Origin: Actinomyces glycerinitolerans
Lineage (GTDB): Bacteria > Actinomycetota > Actinomycetes > Actinomycetales > Actinomycetaceae
Length of the DNA: 64,000 nucleotides
Direction: 5' to 3'
Assembly (NCBI RefSeq): GCF_900098745.1
Contig: NZ_FQTT01000016.1
Location: 15,118 to 79,117, forward strand
Of this stretch, positions 42,566 through 51,193 are shown piece after piece. Within the stretch, counting starts at the first letter, position 1. Each line of letters opens with the position of its first letter. The notes under the pieces are model-generated. The model saw only the letters and a program-made list of their open reading frames with translations. It was not told the origin of the DNA and did not search any database. The position numbers and the translations under genes are program-made.

Positions 42566-42624
42566 ACGAGCTTTTGCACCCTGGTGTGCGGCAATTTCCC
42601 ACACACCAGGGTGCAAAAGCTCGT
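42566..42624. repeat. Perfect 23-bp stem hairpin, copy 1
   Basis: Arms at 42566-42588 (ACGAGCTTTTGCACCCTGG...) and 42602-42624 are perfectly complementary across a 13-nt loop. It follows the radical SAM gene by about 90 bp. A nearly identical hairpin is at 57017-57075. There is no U tract. It could end transcription of the heme operon, but its reuse elsewhere and its extreme perfection suggest a dispersed palindromic repeat. Confidence 0.85.
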
Positions 42625-42698
42625 AGCAGAGGGCGGGGGCGCTATCGTGCGAAGGAGTCGGCCAAGGGCGGGAAGCCGGCCCAAGGACGGGAGGACGC

Positions 42699-43379
42699 AT
42701 GCCCCTGGAACTCGTATTCGATCGCGTGGGCTTCGCCTACGGCGGCACACGCGAGCGCGTCATCTACCGGGACGTTGCCTGTCGGCTCGCGGCCGGGCGG
42801 CTGTACGCGGTGATGGGGCCCTCTGGTTCGGGTAAGACCACCCTGTTCCGCCTGATTACCGGCGAGCTCGAACCGGATACCGGAACGATCGAGCTGGCGG
42901 GCACCGGCGGTGCCCGGCGCGTGTCCCAGGTCTACCAGGACTATCGGCTGGTCCCGTATCTGAGCGCGGTCGAGAACGTGAAACTGGCCCAGGAGTTCGC
43001 CTCCGCGGGTGGCGGCGTCGGTACCTTCCCCGACGCCGCCGCACTGCTGGGCAGGCTCGGGCTCGCCGGGCAGGCCGATGCGGCGGTGAGCAGCCTCTCG
43101 GGTGGCGAGCAGCAGCGCGTGGCCATCGCCCGCGCGCTGGCCACCGCCCCGCAGGTCCTGCTCGCCGACGAGCCGACCGGCGCGGTCGACGAGCAGGCCA
43201 CCCGGGAGATCGCCCGGCGCTTCGCCGAACTGGCTCACGACGACGGCCTGCTGGTGCTGGTGGCCACGCACGATCCGGTGGTGGCCGGATACGCCGACGT
43301 GGTGCTGCGCATTCACGACCATGACCTCGTGGCCGAGCCGTCCACGGCGGGTGCCATGACGGGCGGGGCCCAGCGGTGA
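42699..43379 (+). CDS. ABC transporter ATP-binding protein (LolD/FtsE/MacB type)
   Basis: This 226-residue ATPase has Walker A GPSGSGKTT, signature LSGGEQQRVAIARAL, Walker B VLLADEPTGAVD and H-loop ATHDP. It is of the class that drives mechanotransmission permeases rather than channel import. The start at ATG 42699 follows GGACGGGAGG. It overlaps the permease gene (GTGA). The pair lies between two copies of a short repeat. Confidence 0.94.
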   Translation: MPLELVFDRVGFAYGGTRERVIYRDVACRLAAGRLYAVMGPSGSGKTTLFRLITGELEPDTGTIELAGTGGARRVSQVYQDYRLVPYLSAVENVKLAQEFASAGGGVGTFPDAAALLGRLGLAGQADAAVSSLSGGEQQRVAIARALATAPQVLLADEPTGAVDEQATREIARRFAELAHDDGLLVLVATHDPVVAGYADVVLRIHDHDLVAEPSTAGAMTGGAQR

Positions 43380-45721
43380 GCCGCCTGCAGTTGCGGGTCA
43401 TTACCCGCTCGGTGCGTGCGCGCCCGGGACTATTCACTGTGGCGCTGCTGCTATCCGGCATCCTGGCGCTGTTCGGCTCCCTGCTGCTGAGCGGCAGGGC
43501 CACGTTCCTGGCCACCGTGGAGGCCGGGGCGCGCGCCGAGTTCGGCGGCTACCGCTACCAGGTCAGCGGCGACAGCGACGAGCTGTCCGAGCGCATGCGC
43601 GCGCTGGCGGACGAAGGCCAGGCGGTGGCCGTGCTACGCGCCAGCGCAGCCCTGAGCGGGCCGCAGGCCGTCTCCGATGCGCAGGTGTCCGTGCTGAGTG
43701 GGCCCTCCCGCACCGGCGTGCTCGCGCAGGGCGCCTATCCGCGCGCCGACGGCGAGGCCTCCATTTCCGCAGAGGTCGCACGGCGCACGGGCCTGAGCGT
43801 GGGCGACCGCCTGGAATTGACTTCGGAGGATCTTCCCGAAGGCACAGCCGAGTACACGGTTACCGGCATTACCCGCAATCCCGCCGCGCCGGATGAGCCC
43901 ACGGCCGTCGCGGTATCCGGCGAGGTCCTGGATGCCGGCGCGGCGATCTCCTCCTGGCTCAGTGACGCCGACCCGTGCGAACAGATCGGGGTGGGTAAGC
44001 AGTGTGGTAGCGGTGCGGTAACGGTAGCTGGGGCCGACTATGCCGTTCGGTCTGCCGTGCAGGAGGTCAACTCCCGGCAACTGGCCGGGTTTCCGGTGCT
44101 GCTGGCGCTGCTGCTGCTGAGCGCCGGCACCGCCTGCGGCGCAGCTCTGGCCGCGGATCGGCCCCATGCCGGTCGCGTCGCCGAGGCGCTGCGGGCCGCG
44201 GGGGCGACGCCACGTCGCGCAGCGGTGCTGGCCGGCGCTGGCATGCCGCTGACGCTGCTTGTGGGCAGTTTTCTCGGGATCATCGCCGCCCAGGTGGCCC
44301 TCGGCCTCGGGCACGCAGCGATCGGTTCCGCGCTGGGGCAGTACTGGGACGGCTACCGCCCGGCACTGTTGCAGAGCGGGGGCCTGATCCTGGCCTGGCT
44401 GCTGCTCGCCGCCGCGGTGGGGGCACTGCCGGGCCGGCTGCGCCGCTGGTCGGCCGACACCCGGGGCGCGGCCTGGCACCTACGCCCCGCTTACGGGGTG
44501 GCGCTGGGCGCGGTGGGCGTGATCGCGGCGGTGGTGCTCGTCTACCTGCGCGTCGCCGAGCCCCACCGCGTGCTGACCGGTCACATCCTGGGTGTGATCG
44601 TGGGGGCGCTGGCCGCCCCGGTGCTGCTGCTCAGCCTGCCGTGGCTACGGCGCACGCCGACGGCGGGCGCGACCGTGCGCCACTGCCTCACGGTGGCACT
44701 GCGCGTGCTCATGGCCACCATGATGTTCACCGGCTTCGCCGCCTTCTACAGTGCGAGCCTCCACTTCGCTAACGGGACCGATGGGCGAGAGGATCAGACG
44801 CTGACGGTGGAGAGACTGACCGCGCAGGACGTCGCCGTGCTTACCACCACCTACCCGCAGGCCATGGAGTCGGCGCTGGTATTCACCGAGTTGCGTGAGG
44901 ACCAGCGGCGGCCGCGGGTGGCTCCGGCGGGAAAGTCGGACTGCACCGACGCCATGTGCTTCACCGCCCTGGGGCTCATTGCGCTCGCGCCTGAGGATGG
45001 GCCCGCCTCCGCACTGGCCGGCACAGCGGCAACAGAGTTGCTGGACGGCGGTGCCGAGGACCGGGCAACGCGCGTCTTCTTCACTCTGGCCACGGACCAG
45101 GTGGAGGAGACCGCCGAGGTGACGGGGCTGTCCCCGTCGAATCTGCTGGACAGCCAGTGGCTGCCCGACGTGGTGCTCGCCGCCGACGACCCGCAGGTGG
45201 AGGCGCTGGGGCTGGAGCCATCGAACGTGCGCACGATCTACCTGCCGGAATTCGGCTCCCTGCCCGACGATGAGCGTGACGCCTTCCGCAGCGACGTCAT
45301 CACCCGCGCCGGCTACGCCTTTGTAATCGAGCCGGACTCGCCGGAGCAGCGCCAACTGATGCGGCAGGCCCTCGCCCTGCCGATTGCGGCAAGCCTGGTA
45401 GCGGTGATCGGCCAGGGGCTGGCAGCGATCACCTTCCTGGGGCGGCTGCGGCCCGTGCGCCTGCAGGCGCGGGACCACGGCGTCGGCAGGCGCGGGCAGT
45501 GCGCCCTGGCGGTGCCACTGAGCCTGAGCGTGGTGGCGTGCACCGCGGTGGCGGCCCTGCTCGGCCGCTTCGGGGCGCAACCGACGCTGATAATGAACAA
45601 TCCCCTGGTGACCGGCTCCTTCGGCTGGTGGTGGGCCATGCCCATCGCGGCGTCCGTGCTGGTGGCCCTCGGCCTGCTGGTGGCCGCGGCCCGCACGCCC
45701 CGCAGCCAGGGCGACGATTAA
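43376..45721 (+). CDS. FtsX-like ABC permease
   Basis: This 781-residue membrane protein has a first span at about 20-38, a large extracytoplasmic domain (about 40-220, with a Cys pair in DPCEQIGVGKQCGSG), then a bundle of spans, a second extracytoplasmic domain (about 460-660, Cys in KSDCTDAMCFTA) and the final spans. This is the MacB/YknZ-like mechanotransmitter plan with duplicated halves. It may export peptides or lipoproteins, or sense antimicrobials. The GTG at 43376 overlaps the ATPase stop. Confidence 0.88.
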   Translation: MSRLQLRVITRSVRARPGLFTVALLLSGILALFGSLLLSGRATFLATVEAGARAEFGGYRYQVSGDSDELSERMRALADEGQAVAVLRASAALSGPQAVSDAQVSVLSGPSRTGVLAQGAYPRADGEASISAEVARRTGLSVGDRLELTSEDLPEGTAEYTVTGITRNPAAPDEPTAVAVSGEVLDAGAAISSWLSDADPCEQIGVGKQCGSGAVTVAGADYAVRSAVQEVNSRQLAGFPVLLALLLLSAGTACGAALAADRPHAGRVAEALRAAGATPRRAAVLAGAGMPLTLLVGSFLGIIAAQVALGLGHAAIGSALGQYWDGYRPALLQSGGLILAWLLLAAAVGALPGRLRRWSADTRGAAWHLRPAYGVALGAVGVIAAVVLVYLRVAEPHRVLTGHILGVIVGALAAPVLLLSLPWLRRTPTAGATVRHCLTVALRVLMATMMFTGFAAFYSASLHFANGTDGREDQTLTVERLTAQDVAVLTTTYPQAMESALVFTELREDQRRPRVAPAGKSDCTDAMCFTALGLIALAPEDGPASALAGTAATELLDGGAEDRATRVFFTLATDQVEETAEVTGLSPSNLLDSQWLPDVVLAADDPQVEALGLEPSNVRTIYLPEFGSLPDDERDAFRSDVITRAGYAFVIEPDSPEQRQLMRQALALPIAASLVAVIGQGLAAITFLGRLRPVRLQARDHGVGRRGQCALAVPLSLSVVACTAVAALLGRFGAQPTLIMNNPLVTGSFGWWWAMPIAASVLVALGLLVAAARTPRSQGDD

Positions 45722-45724
45722 ACG

Positions 45725-45820
45725 GGCGCCTCGCGCACGCCTTTCCCGTCCATTCAGAGCATGTTGGCGGGGTTTGGCGGGGTGAGCCCGCTAGCTCGCG
45801 GACCTCGGCGCCTCGCGCAC
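45725..45820. repeat. Direct repeat, pieces right of the exporter genes
   Basis: Two pieces, 45725-45753 (GCGCCTCGCGCACGCC...CCGTCCAT) and 45777-45820 (GGCGGGGTGAGCCCGCTAGCT...), together equal the copy at 42506-42564, in swapped order. The second piece covers the 3' end of the nfu-like gene. This arrangement fits insertion or rearrangement of the exporter genes at that 3' end. Confidence 0.7.
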
Positions 45821-46336
45821 CTCGGCCAGCCACGGGCAGCGGCGGCGCAGTAGGTGCTCGAAGCGCGCATGCATTGTGATCACGGCCGCCGGGCAGTCCC
45901 GGCAGGCGCCCTCCAGCGCCACCTCGACGACGCCGTCGGCCACCGCCCGCACGGTGAAGGAGCCGCCGTGGGCCGCGGCGATCGCCCCCACCGGCCCGAC
46001 GGCGATCTCCCGGGCCGCCGCCTCCAGCGCCTCGTCCGGCCCCACCCCGACGGCGCCCGCCGCCGGCTTCCACGCCCCGGGTGCGCCGAGCGCGTCCACC
46101 AGGGCGGTGCGCACCCGGGCGCCGTCGTCCCGCCAACTGCGGCCCTTGCCCAGCAGCGTGAGTACCGCCCCGGGCACCACCTCAATGCCGGCCAGGGTGC
46201 CGTCGTCGAGCAGGGTCTGCAGCAGGCGCGGGGCGCGGGCCACGGTCCCGGAGAAGTCCAGCAGTCCGTCGGGGATCACCCAACGCAGCACGGCCGGGTC
46301 TGGGGTCGCCACGGGATGCGTGGGGACGACGCTCAT
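45791..46336 (-). CDS. Nfu/NifU-type Fe-S scaffold protein
   Basis: This 181-residue protein has an Nfu_N-like domain (RWVIPDGLLDFSGTVARAPRLL, about residues 18-95) and a NifU C-terminal domain with the cluster-binding CxxC in LEGACRDCPAAVITMHARFE. It assembles or carries [4Fe-4S] clusters, which the radical SAM enzyme and ferrochelatase nearby need. Its last codons (VREAPRSAS) lie in a repeat. AAAGGAGC precedes the ATG at 46336. Confidence 0.85.
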   Translation of the reverse strand: MSVVPTHPVATPDPAVLRWVIPDGLLDFSGTVARAPRLLQTLLDDGTLAGIEVVPGAVLTLLGKGRSWRDDGARVRTALVDALGAPGAWKPAAGAVGVGPDEALEAAAREIAVGPVGAIAAAHGGSFTVRAVADGVVEVALEGACRDCPAAVITMHARFEHLLRRRCPWLAEVREAPRSAS

Positions 46337-46419
46337 GGCGGCTCCTTTCGGTGGGTTGGCGTGCGGCTGGACGATCCTGCCGTGCCGGATCGCTGCACCC
46401 TGGTCTCCCCGCGTACGGC

Positions 46420-47097
46420 TTACTCCGGTGCAAAGCGCAGGGTGGCGCTGCGTGATGGCGGCAAGAGTCGCATTTGTAGGTAGTTCGACAGTACCTGCTC
46501 ACCACCAACGCGGAACGCCGCAGACAGACGCGCCTCGCGCAGTTCAGACACGTTCACGTGCTGCCAATCGATAGGGTGACCCACACGTGTCGCGAGTCGG
46601 TCGATGTAGGCACTCTGTGAGCGGGTGTTGCCGTCGCGGAACGGATGACAGAATGTCAGCGTCCCCCAGCGATCCGCGAGCCTGTCAGCAAACTCCTTCT
46701 CTGGAAGACCTACCAGATAGTCTTCTTCCACAAGCCGATCGAACAACGCATCAAGATACGGCTTGTAGAATTCCGATGGTGCGTACTGGAACGGCGTACC
46801 GCCCGCCCCAACCTCGTCTCCTACCTTCCGCAGTTCGCCCGCCCAATCCAGTACCGGGCTCATGAAACGCCGATGAATCGAGCGAAGATAATCAAGGTCG
46901 AGCCGATCAGGGATCGGCTCGAGCTGCAAAATCGCCCACTCCGCCGAGGCACTGATGTTCATCGCCCGATCGACACCGGCCTGCGTGATCAACCCAAGCT
47001 TGTTGCGGAGTACTCCTCCGCTTCCAGGGATCGTGTAGCGGTCGTCCTCAGCCACGGCCGGTAGCACACTCGTTCGCGCCAAGTTGCGCCAACGCAT
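46420..47097 (-). CDS. Fic-domain protein (toxin of a Fic module)
   Basis: This is a 225-residue Fic protein, with the RSIHRRFMSPVLDWAGELR segment of the fold and a core motif HPFRDGNTRSQ (about 151-161). The canonical motif is HxFx(D/E)GNGRxxR. Here the second Gly is Thr and the last Arg is Ser, so AMP transfer may be altered. The ATG at 47097 overlaps the antitoxin gene by 50 bp; a GTG at 47055 would cut the overlap to 8 bp. It is lower in GC than its neighbours, a sign of transfer. Confidence 0.85.
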   Translation of the reverse strand: MRWRNLARTSVLPAVAEDDRYTIPGSGGVLRNKLGLITQAGVDRAMNISASAEWAILQLEPIPDRLDLDYLRSIHRRFMSPVLDWAGELRKVGDEVGAGGTPFQYAPSEFYKPYLDALFDRLVEEDYLVGLPEKEFADRLADRWGTLTFCHPFRDGNTRSQSAYIDRLATRVGHPIDWQHVNVSELREARLSAAFRVGGEQVLSNYLQMRLLPPSRSATLRFAPE

Positions 47098-47263
47098 CCC
47101 GAACTTCTGCGCGCGCCGCCTCCGGCGACAGCTCGCCCGTCAGGATCCGGCGCGCGCGCCCCATGTCCTCCTCATCCGGGAAGTGACCAGCGAGCTGCTG
47201 GCCCTTCTCGATCAACGCGAGCGACTGCTCAACATCAACAATCGGAACAGTCTTGACAACCAT
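47048..47263 (-). CDS. Small antitoxin of the Fic module (VbhA-like)
   Basis: This 71-residue helical protein is encoded just before and overlapping the fic gene, as in VbhA/VbhT-type pairs. The pattern GHFPDEEDMGRARRILTGELSPEAA resembles the second half of VbhA. The inhibitory (S/T)xxxE(G/N) motif expected just before it reads GQQLAG, so the Glu that blocks the Fic ATP site seems absent. AGGAG precedes the ATG at 47263. Confidence 0.65.
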   Translation of the reverse strand: MVVKTVPIVDVEQSLALIEKGQQLAGHFPDEEDMGRARRILTGELSPEAARAEVRDALAQLGANECATGRG

Positions 47264-47369
47264 CTCGAGGCTCCTCTCCTGCGCCCAGGCTACCGTCTTG
47301 AGTACAAGGGGCAAAGGACGAGTCCGGGCAGTTTCGGTGCGGCGGATGTGCGGCCTGGCCGCGCGGGCT

Positions 47370-47409
47370 GAACCGATCTCAGTACGTAGCTTCTACCGAT
47401 CTCGGCGAG
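47370..47409. repeat. Two units of the CTACCGATCTCGGCACGTA repeat
   Basis: ACCGATCTCAGTACGTAGC is followed by TTCTACCGATCTCGGCG. It is the same family as the array after asd and the outer ends of the MITE-like elements. It lies in the 176-bp gap between the antitoxin and the feoB stop, which holds no gene. Confidence 0.6.
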
Positions 47410-47439
47410 GGGGGCGGGGCCGGTGGCGCCGGTTCCGGG

Positions 47440-49590
47440 TCAAATGAGGGCGGCCACCACGGCGTGGGCGATGGCGCCTGCCACCCACGCGAGCACGAAC
47501 AGGTAGCCGTAGGCGATCGCCGACCACTTCCAGGTGCCGGTCTCGCGGCGTATCGCCCCGGCGGTGGCCATGCACTGCATGGCGAAGACGAAGAAGGCCA
47601 GCAGTGCCGCGACCGTCGCCGGGTTGAACAGGGGCTCGCCGGCGTGGGCGACCAGCGTGTCCTCGGTGTAGGTCATGGCCGCCAGCTGCGCACCCGGCTC
47701 CTCCGGGTCCCCGGCGGCCGCGATCTGCCCGAGCGTGGCGACCGCCGTCTCCCGGGCCACCAGGGAGGACATGACCGCCACATTGATGCGCCAGTCGAAG
47801 CCCAGCGGCTCGAACACCGGCTGGATCGCCTTGCCAATGGATGCCGCCAGTGAGGAGTCCATGGTGTAGCTGGTGCGTTGGGCGTCCAGCAGCGCCTGCA
47901 GCTCCTCGGGGTCGTTTACGACCGCGCCGTCGTCGTCCAGGACCGTGGAGGAGGCGGGGTCGGCCACGGCGGCGGCGATCGGCGCGCACTCGGCGCTGGT
48001 GTCGCAGTGGGCGGTGAACTCCGCCTCCGAGCGGGCGGGCACGTTCAGCCCCACCCACACCAGGATGGTGGCCGCCAGGATGATGGTGCCCGCCTTCTTC
48101 AGGAAGCCCTTGCATGCGTCCCACACCATTAGGGCCACCGTGCGGGCGCGCGGCAGCCGGTAGGGCGGCATCTCCATGTAGAAGGGCAGCAGCACGCCGT
48201 CCCGGTCGGTCAGGCGCTTGACCACCCGTGCGGCCAGCATGGCCGCGACCGCCCCGGCCAGGTACAGGCCGAACATGATCGTGCCCGCCGCCCCGAACGG
48301 GCCGATGCGCTGGCCGGGGTCGACCAGCAGGGAGATCATGATGATGTAGACGGGCAGGCGCGCCGAGCAGGTCATCAGCGGCGCCGCCAGCATGGTGGCC
48401 AGACGGTCCTTGGCGCTGGGCAGCGTGCGGGTGGCCATGATGCCGGGGATGGCGCACGCCAGCGACGACAGCAGTGCCACGAAGGCGCGCCCCTCCAACC
48501 CCGCCCGGCTCATCACCCGGTCCATGAGGAAGGCGGCGCGCGACATGTACCCCACGCCCTCCATCAGGGCGATCAGCAGGAACATGATGGCGATCTGCGG
48601 CAGGAACACCAGCACCCCGCCGACGCCGCCGATCACGCCGTCGGCCAGCAGCCCCGCCAGCAGCGGCGCGGGGCCGTCCAGCCAGGTGTGGACGGCGTCG
48701 CCCAGGAGTCCGAAGCCGGCCTCGATGGCGTCCTGGAAGGGGGCGGCCCAGGTGAAGATCGCCTGGAAGAAGGTGAACATGACCGCGAAGAACACCAGCG
48801 TGCCCCACAGCGGGTGCAGCAGTACTCGGTCGACGGCGGCGGTGCGCGAGTCGGGCACGGGGGCGGTGTAGTCGGCGGCGGCGAGGATCGAGGTCACCCA
48901 GGAGGTGCGCTCCGGGCCGCTGGTCGGTGGCGCGATGGGGGCGCGCGACCAGTCGCGCCAGGCGGAGAGGGTGCGGCGCAGCTGCGGGATGCCGGTGGTG
49001 CGGTTGCCGATCACCCGCACCGCGGGCACGCCGAGCGCCGCGCCCAGGGCCTCGACGTCGAGCCGGCCGCCGCGGCGAGTCAGCTCGTCGGTCATGGTGA
49101 CTGCGAGCGCGGTGGGCAGGCCCAGGGCGAGGGCCTGCGCGACGAAGCCCAGGGAGCGGGACAGGGTGGTGGCGTCGACGACGACCAGCAGCGCGTCGGG
49201 CGGGGCGACGTCGTGGCAGTGGCCGGTCAGGACGTCGTGCACGACCCGCTCGTCGGGGCTGATGGGCTCCAGCGAGTAGGCGCCCGGCAGGTCCTCCAGG
49301 GCGAGGGTGAGCGGGTCGGAGCCGGTCTCGGCGGCGGAGAGCTCCAAGGCACCCAGGGAGCGGGAGACCGTGACGCCCGGATAGTTGCCGGTCTTGGCGC
49401 GCAGGCCGGTGAGCGTGTTGTAGATGGAGGTCTTGCCCGCGTTGGGGGCGCCCGCCAGGGCGATGCGGGCGGCGGCGTCGACCGGGGCGGAGGACGCGGA
49501 ACCGTGGCAGGAGGGTTCGTGGCAGGAGGGCATGTCGATGGGCGTACCTGTCTGGCCCGGGGCCGTTGTGGTTTCGACGGCGGTGCTCAT
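47440..49590 (-). CDS. feoB: Ferrous iron transporter FeoB
   Basis: This 716-residue Fe(II) permease has an N-terminal Cys/His segment (PSCHEPSCHG, 21-30), a G-protein domain with G1 GAPNAGKTS (47-55), G3 EDLPGAYSL and a G4-like TMTD, then two Gate domains with about ten membrane spans. It is coupled to feoA by an ATGA overlap. Iron it imports would feed the heme and Fe-S genes nearby, though it is a separate operon. Confidence 0.96.
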   Translation of the reverse strand: MSTAVETTTAPGQTGTPIDMPSCHEPSCHGSASSAPVDAAARIALAGAPNAGKTSIYNTLTGLRAKTGNYPGVTVSRSLGALELSAAETGSDPLTLALEDLPGAYSLEPISPDERVVHDVLTGHCHDVAPPDALLVVVDATTLSRSLGFVAQALALGLPTALAVTMTDELTRRGGRLDVEALGAALGVPAVRVIGNRTTGIPQLRRTLSAWRDWSRAPIAPPTSGPERTSWVTSILAAADYTAPVPDSRTAAVDRVLLHPLWGTLVFFAVMFTFFQAIFTWAAPFQDAIEAGFGLLGDAVHTWLDGPAPLLAGLLADGVIGGVGGVLVFLPQIAIMFLLIALMEGVGYMSRAAFLMDRVMSRAGLEGRAFVALLSSLACAIPGIMATRTLPSAKDRLATMLAAPLMTCSARLPVYIIMISLLVDPGQRIGPFGAAGTIMFGLYLAGAVAAMLAARVVKRLTDRDGVLLPFYMEMPPYRLPRARTVALMVWDACKGFLKKAGTIILAATILVWVGLNVPARSEAEFTAHCDTSAECAPIAAAVADPASSTVLDDDGAVVNDPEELQALLDAQRTSYTMDSSLAASIGKAIQPVFEPLGFDWRINVAVMSSLVARETAVATLGQIAAAGDPEEPGAQLAAMTYTEDTLVAHAGEPLFNPATVAALLAFFVFAMQCMATAGAIRRETGTWKWSAIAYGYLFVLAWVAGAIAHAVVAALI

Positions 49591-49943
49591 ACGGCGGTCT
49601 CCGGTGCGGCGGGTGCTTGTGAGGCGGGCTCCGATGGAGAAGCGGGCGCGGAGGCGGGCGCCAGGACCTCCACGGACACCAGCGCGGCGTCGCGCCGGCG
49701 CAGGCTGAGCTCATAGTCGGCGACGTGGTAGACGGTCGGGTCGCCCAGGGGGGCGCGGCGGCCCACTGCGACCTCGCGGCCGGGCTCGAAGCCGAGGTCG
49801 GCCAGCCGCCGGGCGAGGGCCTCGCCGCGATCGGCGGAGACGGCGGTGATGCGGGCGCGCGTGCCACGAGGCAGGGTGGGCAGGGAGACGATCGAGGCTG
49901 CGGGCCCAGATGATGTTGTGCTGGCCGTGGTCGGTGCGGCCAT
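49587..49943 (-). CDS. feoA: FeoA-like protein
   Basis: This 118-residue SH3-like protein has its core at about 17-92 (LPRGTRARITAV, RLADLGFEPGREVAVGRRAPLGDP, YELSLRRRDAALV), with Ala/Ser/Thr-rich ends on both sides. It is thought to modulate FeoB. The ATG at 49943 is chosen for its AAGGAG site; a start 10 codons upstream is possible. Confidence 0.93.
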   Translation of the reverse strand: MAAPTTASTTSSGPAASIVSLPTLPRGTRARITAVSADRGEALARRLADLGFEPGREVAVGRRAPLGDPTVYHVADYELSLRRRDAALVSVEVLAPASAPASPSEPASQAPAAPETAV

Positions 49944-50056
49944 GTCTGGCTCCTTGGTCTTGGTGACGCTCACGGTGCGGGTCAGTAGGTGCCGATCGGC
50001 CGTGCTGACCGGGCGGGTCGCGGTGTCGAGCGGGCGCTGGCGCCCGCCTGCCGAGT

Positions 50057-50075
50057 CAAAGATAGGCTGTGGTAA
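50057..50075. promoter_or_regulatory. Weak DtxR/IdeR-box-like site upstream of feoAB
   Basis: The 19-mer around GATAGGCTGTGGTAA matches about 11 of 19 positions of the usual TTAGGTTAGGCTAACCTAA consensus, by eye. It lies about 115 bp before the feoA start, where an iron-dependent repressor would be expected. The match is poor and may be chance. 49944-50231 holds no gene. Confidence 0.25.
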
Positions 50076-50231
50076 ACAGCAGCGGAAATCCTGTGACCGG
50101 GGCCATGCCTGGATGTGTGCCTGTAGGTAGCGCCGGGGATTTCGTTGTGGTGGCTGCTTTGGTGGTCTCGCGGTGAAATGTGGCGAGCGTCACGGGTATG
50201 GACCTGGCGTGGGTGTTATGGGGTTGTTATC

Positions 50232-50732
50232 GTGACAGGTGTGGAGGATGTTTCCCTGGAGGCGCGTTTGGCGCGGATTCGTGCGGATGTGGAGCGGTCT
50301 CGGCGGGATGCGCGGGCGGCTGCGCGGATGCAGGAGCGGGCTGAGGGTATCCGGGCTCGGGGTGTTTCGCGGGGGCGTGAGGTGCGTGTGGAGGTTGATG
50401 TTGCGGGCCGGCTGGTGGGGATCACGTTCCTGCCCGCTAGTGAGGGCTTGTCTTTGCGGGGCCTGTCGGAGGCGGTGATGGCGGCTTTGGCGGATGCGCG
50501 CCGGCGGGCGACCGAGCAGGTGCGGTTGGTGGTGGATGAGACCCTGGGGGCGGACTCGGCTCTGGGCCGCCGGGTGCTGGAGTCCTACCAGCAGGACACC
50601 ACCGGCGGTGGTGCCGGTGGGGGCGCCTCCCGGCCTGCCGGGGGCGCGTCCGATGGTGGCTCTGGTGGTGGGTCGGGGCTGGTGGGGCCGAATGTTATTC
50701 GTATGCCGTGGGAGCGTGAGCAGGGCCGGTGA
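50232..50732 (+). CDS. YbaB/EbfC-like protein at the head of the toxin locus
   Basis: This 166-residue protein has a coiled N-terminal helix (EDVSLEARLARIRADVERSRRDARAAARM), then the YbaB beta-hairpin (REVRVEVDVAGRLVGITF) and a C-terminal helix, and a Gly/Ser/Ala tail ending in VIRMPWEREQ. YbaB-like proteins of this shape commonly accompany WXG100/EspC-type genes in actinobacterial secretion loci and may be secretion partners rather than nucleoid proteins. The GTG at 50232 is the likely start. Confidence 0.75.
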   Translation: MTGVEDVSLEARLARIRADVERSRRDARAAARMQERAEGIRARGVSRGREVRVEVDVAGRLVGITFLPASEGLSLRGLSEAVMAALADARRRATEQVRLVVDETLGADSALGRRVLESYQQDTTGGGAGGGASRPAGGASDGGSGGGSGLVGPNVIRMPWEREQGR

Positions 50733-50810
50733 CGCCCCTGGTGCGCTGGGGCTGGACTTGGCTGGGGTTGGCTGAATGTTTCTGGAGGAGTGTGTTTGTG
50801 ATGGGAGTTG

Positions 50811-51128
50811 ATGGCTGTGAGTGTTGGTGTTGAGGTTGATACCGGTGTGCTGCGTTCGGGTGGTGGTGATGCCCTGGGGGTGGCTGACGGTGTGGACGTG
50901 GCGTTGGATGCCGCGGGTGTGGCGCTGGCGGGTGATGCGTTTGGGGTGATGTGTTCGCCCTTGTTTGTGCCGGCTTATGCGTTGTTGTCTACGGCGGTCA
51001 ATGGTGCGGTTGCTGGTACGGGTGAGAGTGTGGAGGAGGCGGGCATGGATCTGCGCACTGTGGCGCAGGAGTTGGATGAGACCGACGCCGATGCTGCTGC
51101 CGGGGCCCGGGCGCTGAGCGGCTGGTAG
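50811..51128 (+). CDS. WXG100/EspC-like secretion partner
   Basis: This 105-residue, Cys-poor, all-helical protein starts AVSVGVEVDTGVLRSGGGDALG and has FGVMCSPLFVPAYA in the middle, then EAGMDLRTVAQELDETDADAA. That is the two-helix hairpin pattern of EspC/WXG-like type VII substrates, with a terminal acidic stretch followed by ALSGW. It lies 65 bp before the toxin gene and is probably its co-secreted partner or chaperone. Confidence 0.7.
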   Translation: MAVSVGVEVDTGVLRSGGGDALGVADGVDVALDAAGVALAGDAFGVMCSPLFVPAYALLSTAVNGAVAGTGESVEEAGMDLRTVAQELDETDADAAAGARALSGW

Positions 51129-51193
51129 CCGGCGGCCCCGGCACTGGGGCGTCGCTGCTGTTCCTGAATTCGTAGCTTTATTGGAGGGTCCCT

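Noticed and set aside
42553-45724. Exporter region as an integrative element
   Set aside because: Flanking repeats are suggestive, but there is no integrase, relaxase, tRNA site or excisionase, so it is reported only as a repeat-flanked segment.
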